Origin: Schlegelella_A sp038225015
GTDB lineage: Bacteria > Pseudomonadota > Gammaproteobacteria > Burkholderiales > Burkholderiaceae_C
Assembly (NCBI GenBank): GCA_038225015.1
Contig: JBBRFB010000001.1
Coordinates: 3,828-67,827 of the forward strand
Reading direction: 5' to 3'
Length of the DNA stretch: 64,000 bases
In this document: piece after piece, positions 60,631 through 64,000 of the stretch
Position numbering within the stretch: the first letter of the stretch is position 1
Layout: every line of letters starts with the position of its first letter
The notes under the pieces: generated by a model
What the model saw: only the letters and a program-made list of their open reading frames with translations
The model's database searches: none
Told to the model about the DNA's origin: nothing
Position numbers and translations under genes: made by a program

Positions 60631-61869
60631 TCACAGGGCGGCTGCGCGGGCGCGCAGGAATTCGGCAAATCGGGAATGGTTTCGTTCGGCGTCGAAATCG
60701 CGTTCCCAGCGCTGCCGCGACGCCTGCCGCCATGCCGCCGTCGACGCCGCATCGGCACCGACCACCACCCGTTCGAGCGCATCGACTACGTCGGCAAGAG
60801 CGGGGTCCGGGCCCAGAAGAACGCCATTGTCGGCGCCAACCGCTTCGGCCACGCCGCCCACGGCCGTCGCGACGATCGGAATCCCGGCCGACAGGGCCTC
60901 CTGCATGGACACCGGCAGGCCTTCCTGCTGGCTCAGCAGGACGAAGGCATCGACCTGCTCCGTCGCATAGTGTTCGCGCACCTCGCGGTTGTCGCGCTGG
61001 CCGGCGAGGTCGACCTGAAGATTGGCAGGAATCGACCGTACCTCGTGGCGAACTTTCGACATGTCGGGCCCGTCGCCAAAGTGCGTCCAATGCAAGGCGG
61101 TGTCGGGATGGCGACGCGCCAGCTCGACGACGGCGCGGGCGATGAGCGGAACGCGCTTGAGTGGCCACACGAAGCTGCAGGAGACGATGTGTTTCGGTCC
61201 GTCGGCGGATTCGCCGGGTACCGCAGGCAGATCGTCGGTACCGAGCCGGCAGAGGGCGATCCGCCCCGGGTCGATGCCGCGCGCAAGAAGATGAGCGCGC
61301 CCATGGGCAGAGATGGCAATCACGTGGTCGAGGTGGTCGTACATCGAGAGCCAGGGCTGGAACGGGGGCGTGAAGCGGTCTTCGTACAGGTCGTAGCCGT
61401 GGACACGCGTCAGCGCCGCGGTACGCGGCCGAACCGTCGCGAGCCGGGCGAGCGCGAGCGTCGTGCCGCCTCGCCAGTACGTATAGAAAAGGACAGGCCG
61501 GTCGGGTTCGAAGCGTCGTGCCCATCGCCAGGTCGCGACGGCGAATGCCGCCCAGCGCCAGACCCGCGCCATGCCGGTCAGCCCGCCGCTGCCGAAGGCT
61601 CGGCGCCATTCCTGGGCGTAGCCCGGCCAGAAGCCGGCGCGCATGTGGTCACCGACGCGATGCCGCCGCACGGAGGCGGCCAGATTGCGGTCGACGTCGA
61701 CGCCGTCGGGCACCGGCAACGCTGCACCAGCGTCGTCGATGGGCGCGAGGCAGAGATCGAACGCGGCGTTCCGCGCGAGGCGCTCGACCTCGGGAGCGAC
61801 GAACATGACCTCGCCGCCCTCGCCCGCGTACGGGAAGTTGTGCGTCACGAGCACGATCAGCGGCTTCAC
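60631..61869 (-). CDS. Glycosyltransferase family 4 (GT-B)
   Basis: A 412-residue protein starting VKPLIVLVTHNFPYAGEGGE, with AALTRVHGYDLYEDRF, VIAISAHGRAHLLARGI, HIVSCSFVWPLKRVPLIARAV, LHWTHFGDGPDMSKVR and the C-terminal donor-binding block AFVLLSQQEGLPVSMQEAL then AGIPIVATAVGGVAE. The QQEGLPVSMQEA motif (EX7E type) marks GT4 retaining enzymes. GTG start overlaps the Wzx stop (GTGA). Acceptor and donor unknown. Confidence 0.87.
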   Translation of the reverse strand: MKPLIVLVTHNFPYAGEGGEVMFVAPEVERLARNAAFDLCLAPIDDAGAALPVPDGVDVDRNLAASVRRHRVGDHMRAGFWPGYAQEWRRAFGSGGLTGMARVWRWAAFAVATWRWARRFEPDRPVLFYTYWRGGTTLALARLATVRPRTAALTRVHGYDLYEDRFTPPFQPWLSMYDHLDHVIAISAHGRAHLLARGIDPGRIALCRLGTDDLPAVPGESADGPKHIVSCSFVWPLKRVPLIARAVVELARRHPDTALHWTHFGDGPDMSKVRHEVRSIPANLQVDLAGQRDNREVREHYATEQVDAFVLLSQQEGLPVSMQEALSAGIPIVATAVGGVAEAVGADNGVLLGPDPALADVVDALERVVVGADAASTAAWRQASRQRWERDFDAERNHSRFAEFLRARAAAL

Positions 61870-63110
61870 CGTTCGACCGGTCCCGTGGCTCGTGCGCCGA
61901 GGGCTCCGGCGCGCAGAAGCCACGCCACCCTGGCGAGGGTCAGCAGCTCGACGGCGAGCAGCGCGACAGGCACGGCCGACGCGGCGGTCATCGCGCTGAG
62001 CAAGGCGGCCGTGAGTGCAAGCGCCACCACCAATCGCCAGGCTGCCTGGATGGAGAGTTCGGTCAGGCGGCCCATGGCCTGCAACAGGGTCGCGCCCAGT
62101 CGGGCCCCGAGCGCCGCGAGTCCGGCCACGGCGAAGAAGGTCATGCTCGAGACGTACTGCGACGCCGCGGGCCAGGCGAAGGCCGCGAGCCGAGGGGCGA
62201 CCAGGGCGATGGCCAACGCGGCGGTCGCGACGCCAAATGCACCCTTCCGCCACGACGGGGACGGCGTCCAGACGGCCTGCGCCGCCGACGCGCCGGCGAC
62301 ACGGTCGTAGACCACCGGCGCCGCATAGGCAGCGAGCACGCCGAACAGCTGATAGACGTAGAGCCCGAGCGACAACAGGCCGACCTCCACGAGACCCGCG
62401 CCGAGTGCACGCGACAACGTGAGCAACGACGCCACGAGCACGGTGGCCAGAGCCGCCTGCAGCCAGGTCTGCAGGCTCACCGACCAGAGGATCCGACGCG
62501 GCCATGCGACCGGGTCCTCCGGTCGCCGCTGTGCACCCGAGGACCACAGCGCCGCAACGCCTGACGACAGCACCGCGGCGCCGAGCAGGACCCAGGCGAA
62601 GCTGCTGCCGATGCCGGCCCCGGCGAACGCGATGCCGAAGACAACGATGCCGAGGAGCACCAGCACGGAAGGCAGGCTGGTGACGATGCCGTACCGCACG
62701 ACGCCGCGCGTTTTGAGGACGAGGGCTCGGCACAGGAGATGCGCCACCCCGAAAGGCGCCGCGGCAACGATGATCCCGACCTGTGTTCGATGCAGCCCCG
62801 CGACGTCACCCAAGGCGGTGAGCACAAGGACGGCGACGACGACCGCGCAGCCCACCGCCAGGGCGCCCACGTAGCGACCGACGAAGCGACGCAACGAAGC
62901 CGCAGACACGGCCTCGCGGTATTGGAGATGCAACAGCCCCTGCGGCAAGCCCAGCGCGGCCAGCGCCACCAACGAGTCGCTCCAGCTCCGCAGCAAGCCG
63001 AATTCACCTTGGGCCGAAAGACCGAAGTGCCAGGTGACGAACGCCGCTGCGCCGAGCGTCGCGGCCGATCCGATGGCTTGTATCAGGACCGACCAGAGAC
63101 CCGATGTCAT
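61866..63110 (-). CDS. Wzx-like oligosaccharide flippase
   Basis: A 414-residue polytopic protein, about 12 hydrophobic helices, with the polysaccharide-export start LIQAIGSAATLGAAAFVTWHFGLSAQGEFGLLR (pattern: early helix followed by G-x-GEFG) and FLIPPASE-like loops (WSVSLQTWLQAALATVLVAS). It is the first gene of the 34-kb minus-strand unit, 56 bp from the divergent lysS. With the MurJ-like protein at 52904-54382 the locus has two candidate flippases. Confidence 0.72.
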   Translation of the reverse strand: MTSGLWSVLIQAIGSAATLGAAAFVTWHFGLSAQGEFGLLRSWSDSLVALAALGLPQGLLHLQYREAVSAASLRRFVGRYVGALAVGCAVVVAVLVLTALGDVAGLHRTQVGIIVAAAPFGVAHLLCRALVLKTRGVVRYGIVTSLPSVLVLLGIVVFGIAFAGAGIGSSFAWVLLGAAVLSSGVAALWSSGAQRRPEDPVAWPRRILWSVSLQTWLQAALATVLVASLLTLSRALGAGLVEVGLLSLGLYVYQLFGVLAAYAAPVVYDRVAGASAAQAVWTPSPSWRKGAFGVATAALAIALVAPRLAAFAWPAASQYVSSMTFFAVAGLAALGARLGATLLQAMGRLTELSIQAAWRLVVALALTAALLSAMTAASAVPVALLAVELLTLARVAWLLRAGALGARATGPVER

Positions 63111-63137
63111 GGCGCGAGTTTATTCGCGACTGTCTCC

Positions 63138-63143
63138 TAGAAT
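63138..63143 (+). promoter_or_regulatory. Putative -10 box for lysS
   Basis: TAGAAT (in CCTAGAATCC), 23 bp before the lysS ATG in the short divergent gap. No clear -35 at proper spacing. Same hexamer as upstream of rfbB and acpP. Confidence 0.4.
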
Positions 63144-63166
63144 CCTGCGAACTGGCCGACCCGCGA

Positions 63167-64000
63167 ATGACCTTGCCGCTGACTTCCTCTCCGTCCACAC
63201 CGCCGGGCAGCGACAACCCCCTCATCGCCGAGCGCCGCGCCAAGCTCGCCGCGCTGCGCCAGCGCGGCGTCGCCTTTCCCAACGACTTCAAGCCGCGACA
63301 CCGCGCCGGTCCCCTGGCGGCCGAGCACGGCGCGCTGGACAACGAGACACTCGAGCCGCAGCAGGTCGCGGTCTCGCTCGCCGGCCGCCTCATGCTCAAG
63401 CGGATCATGGGCAAGGCCAGCTTCGCGACGCTGCAGGACGCGACCGACCGGATCCAGCTCTTCGTCACCCGCGACGCACTCGGCGACGAAGGCTACGAGG
63501 CGTTCAAGCACCTCGACCTCGGCGACATCGTCGGCGCCGAGGGCCTGCTCTTCAAGACCCGCACCGGCGAGCTTTCGGTGCGGGTGTCGACCTTGCGCCT
63601 GCTGACCAAGAGCCTGCGGCCTCTGCCCGACAAGTTTCACGGCATCGCCGACCAGGAGCAGAAGTACCGTCAGCGCTACGTCGACCTCATCACCGACGAG
63701 GCGGCCCGCGGGCGCTTCGTCGCCCGCAGCAAGGCGCTGGCGTCGATTCGCGGCTTCATGCTCGGCCACGACTTCATGGAAGTCGAGACGCCGATGCTGC
63801 ACCCGATCCCGGGCGGCGCCAACGCCAAGCCCTTCGTCACCCACCACAACGCGCTCGACCAGGCGATGTTCCTGCGCATCGCGCCCGAGCTCTACCTGAA
63901 GCGGCTGATCGTCGGCGGCTTCGAGCGCGTGTTCGAGATCAACCGCAGCTTTCGCAACGAAGGCATCTCGGTGCGGCACAACCCCGAGTTCACGATGCTC
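63167..64000 (+). CDS. lysS: Lysyl-tRNA synthetase (class II), N-terminal part (runs off window)
   Basis: Charges tRNA-Lys. The visible 278 residues comprise the OB-fold anticodon-binding domain (LIAERRAKLAALRQRGVAFPNDF, VSLAGRLMLKRIMGKASFATLQD as patterns, GDIVGAEGLLFKTRTGELSV) and the start of the catalytic core with motif 1-type FMLGHDFMEVETPML and motif 2 region FEINRSFRNEGISVRHNPEFTML at the edge. The ATG at 63167 is the first good start; no stop occurs before the window end. It diverges from the polysaccharide unit. No prfB is visible upstream, unlike the common prfB-lysS pairing. Confidence 0.95.
   Translation, partial: MTLPLTSSPSTPPGSDNPLIAERRAKLAALRQRGVAFPNDFKPRHRAGPLAAEHGALDNETLEPQQVAVSLAGRLMLKRIMGKASFATLQDATDRIQLFVTRDALGDEGYEAFKHLDLGDIVGAEGLLFKTRTGELSVRVSTLRLLTKSLRPLPDKFHGIADQEQKYRQRYVDLITDEAARGRFVARSKALASIRGFMLGHDFMEVETPMLHPIPGGANAKPFVTHHNALDQAMFLRIAPELYLKRLIVGGFERVFEINRSFRNEGISVRHNPEFTML

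Noticed and set aside
1..64000. tRNA, rRNA, CRISPR arrays, transposases or integrases
   Set aside because: Looked for and not seen: no cloverleaf-like segments, no spaced direct repeats and no mobile-element proteins among the supported genes.

Overview
This 64-kb, GC-rich window (about two thirds G+C by eye) looks like a betaproteobacterial chromosome (Burkholderiales/Rhodocyclales type). The evidence is the conserved order pdxJ-recO-era-rnc-DUF4845-lepB-lepA, then mucD-rseB-rseA-rpoE-ygfX-fabF-acpP-fabG-fabD-fabH-plsX-rpmF-yceD, all on the minus strand, with maf and a tetrapyrrole-type methyltransferase diverging. No tRNA, rRNA, CRISPR array or insertion sequence was seen.

Region 1 (1-18755) is housekeeping: DNA repair and ribosome/RNA processing (recO, era, rnc), secretion and translation (lepB, lepA), the sigma-E envelope stress module (rpoE, rseA, rseB, mucD) and the type II fatty acid and phospholipid initiation genes. 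The only sizeable gene-free stretch, between mucD and lepA (6084-6544), holds a cluster of DnaA-box-like 9-mers and a compact promoter/two-hairpin/U-tract unit that could be a small RNA.

Region 2 (18800-63110), from rhlE to lysS, is one large surface-polysaccharide locus made of two convergent polycistronic units. The plus-strand unit (20419-29291) makes nucleotide sugars: dTDP-glucose derivatives (rfbB, rfbD, rfbA, with no rfbC in the window), an EPS-type MarR regulator, GDP-mannose (manC), UDP-glucuronate (ugd) and a WbpB/WbpD/WbpE-like set that would place a 3-acetamido group on a hexuronate. A 30-codon relic of a GDP-fucose synthase gene lies between manC and ugd.

The minus-strand unit (63110 down to 29321, about 34 kb, mostly overlapping or nearly abutting genes) carries two candidate flippases (one Wzx-like, one MurJ-like), two initiating phosphoglycosyltransferases (one fused to a truncated CapD), three candidate glycosyltransferases, a candidate polymerase, and methyltransferases. 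It also has an asparagine-synthase-like amidotransferase; an FkbH/ACP/hot-dog-SDR/GNAT acyl-modification module; two WbpG-type amidotransferases with HisH and HisF for acetamidino groups; and a complete-looking legionaminate-type nonulosonate pathway (CapD 4,6-dehydratase, CBS-fused PglE-like aminotransferase, NeuD-like acetyltransferase, NeuC-like hydrolysing epimerase, NeuB-like synthase, NeuA-like CMP transferase). Together they suggest a heavily decorated acidic O-antigen or capsule containing a nonulosonic acid.

Region 3 (63167-64000) is the start of lysS. Most proposed functions in region 2 are family-level inferences; the sugar stereochemistry and final glycan structure cannot be read from sequence alone.
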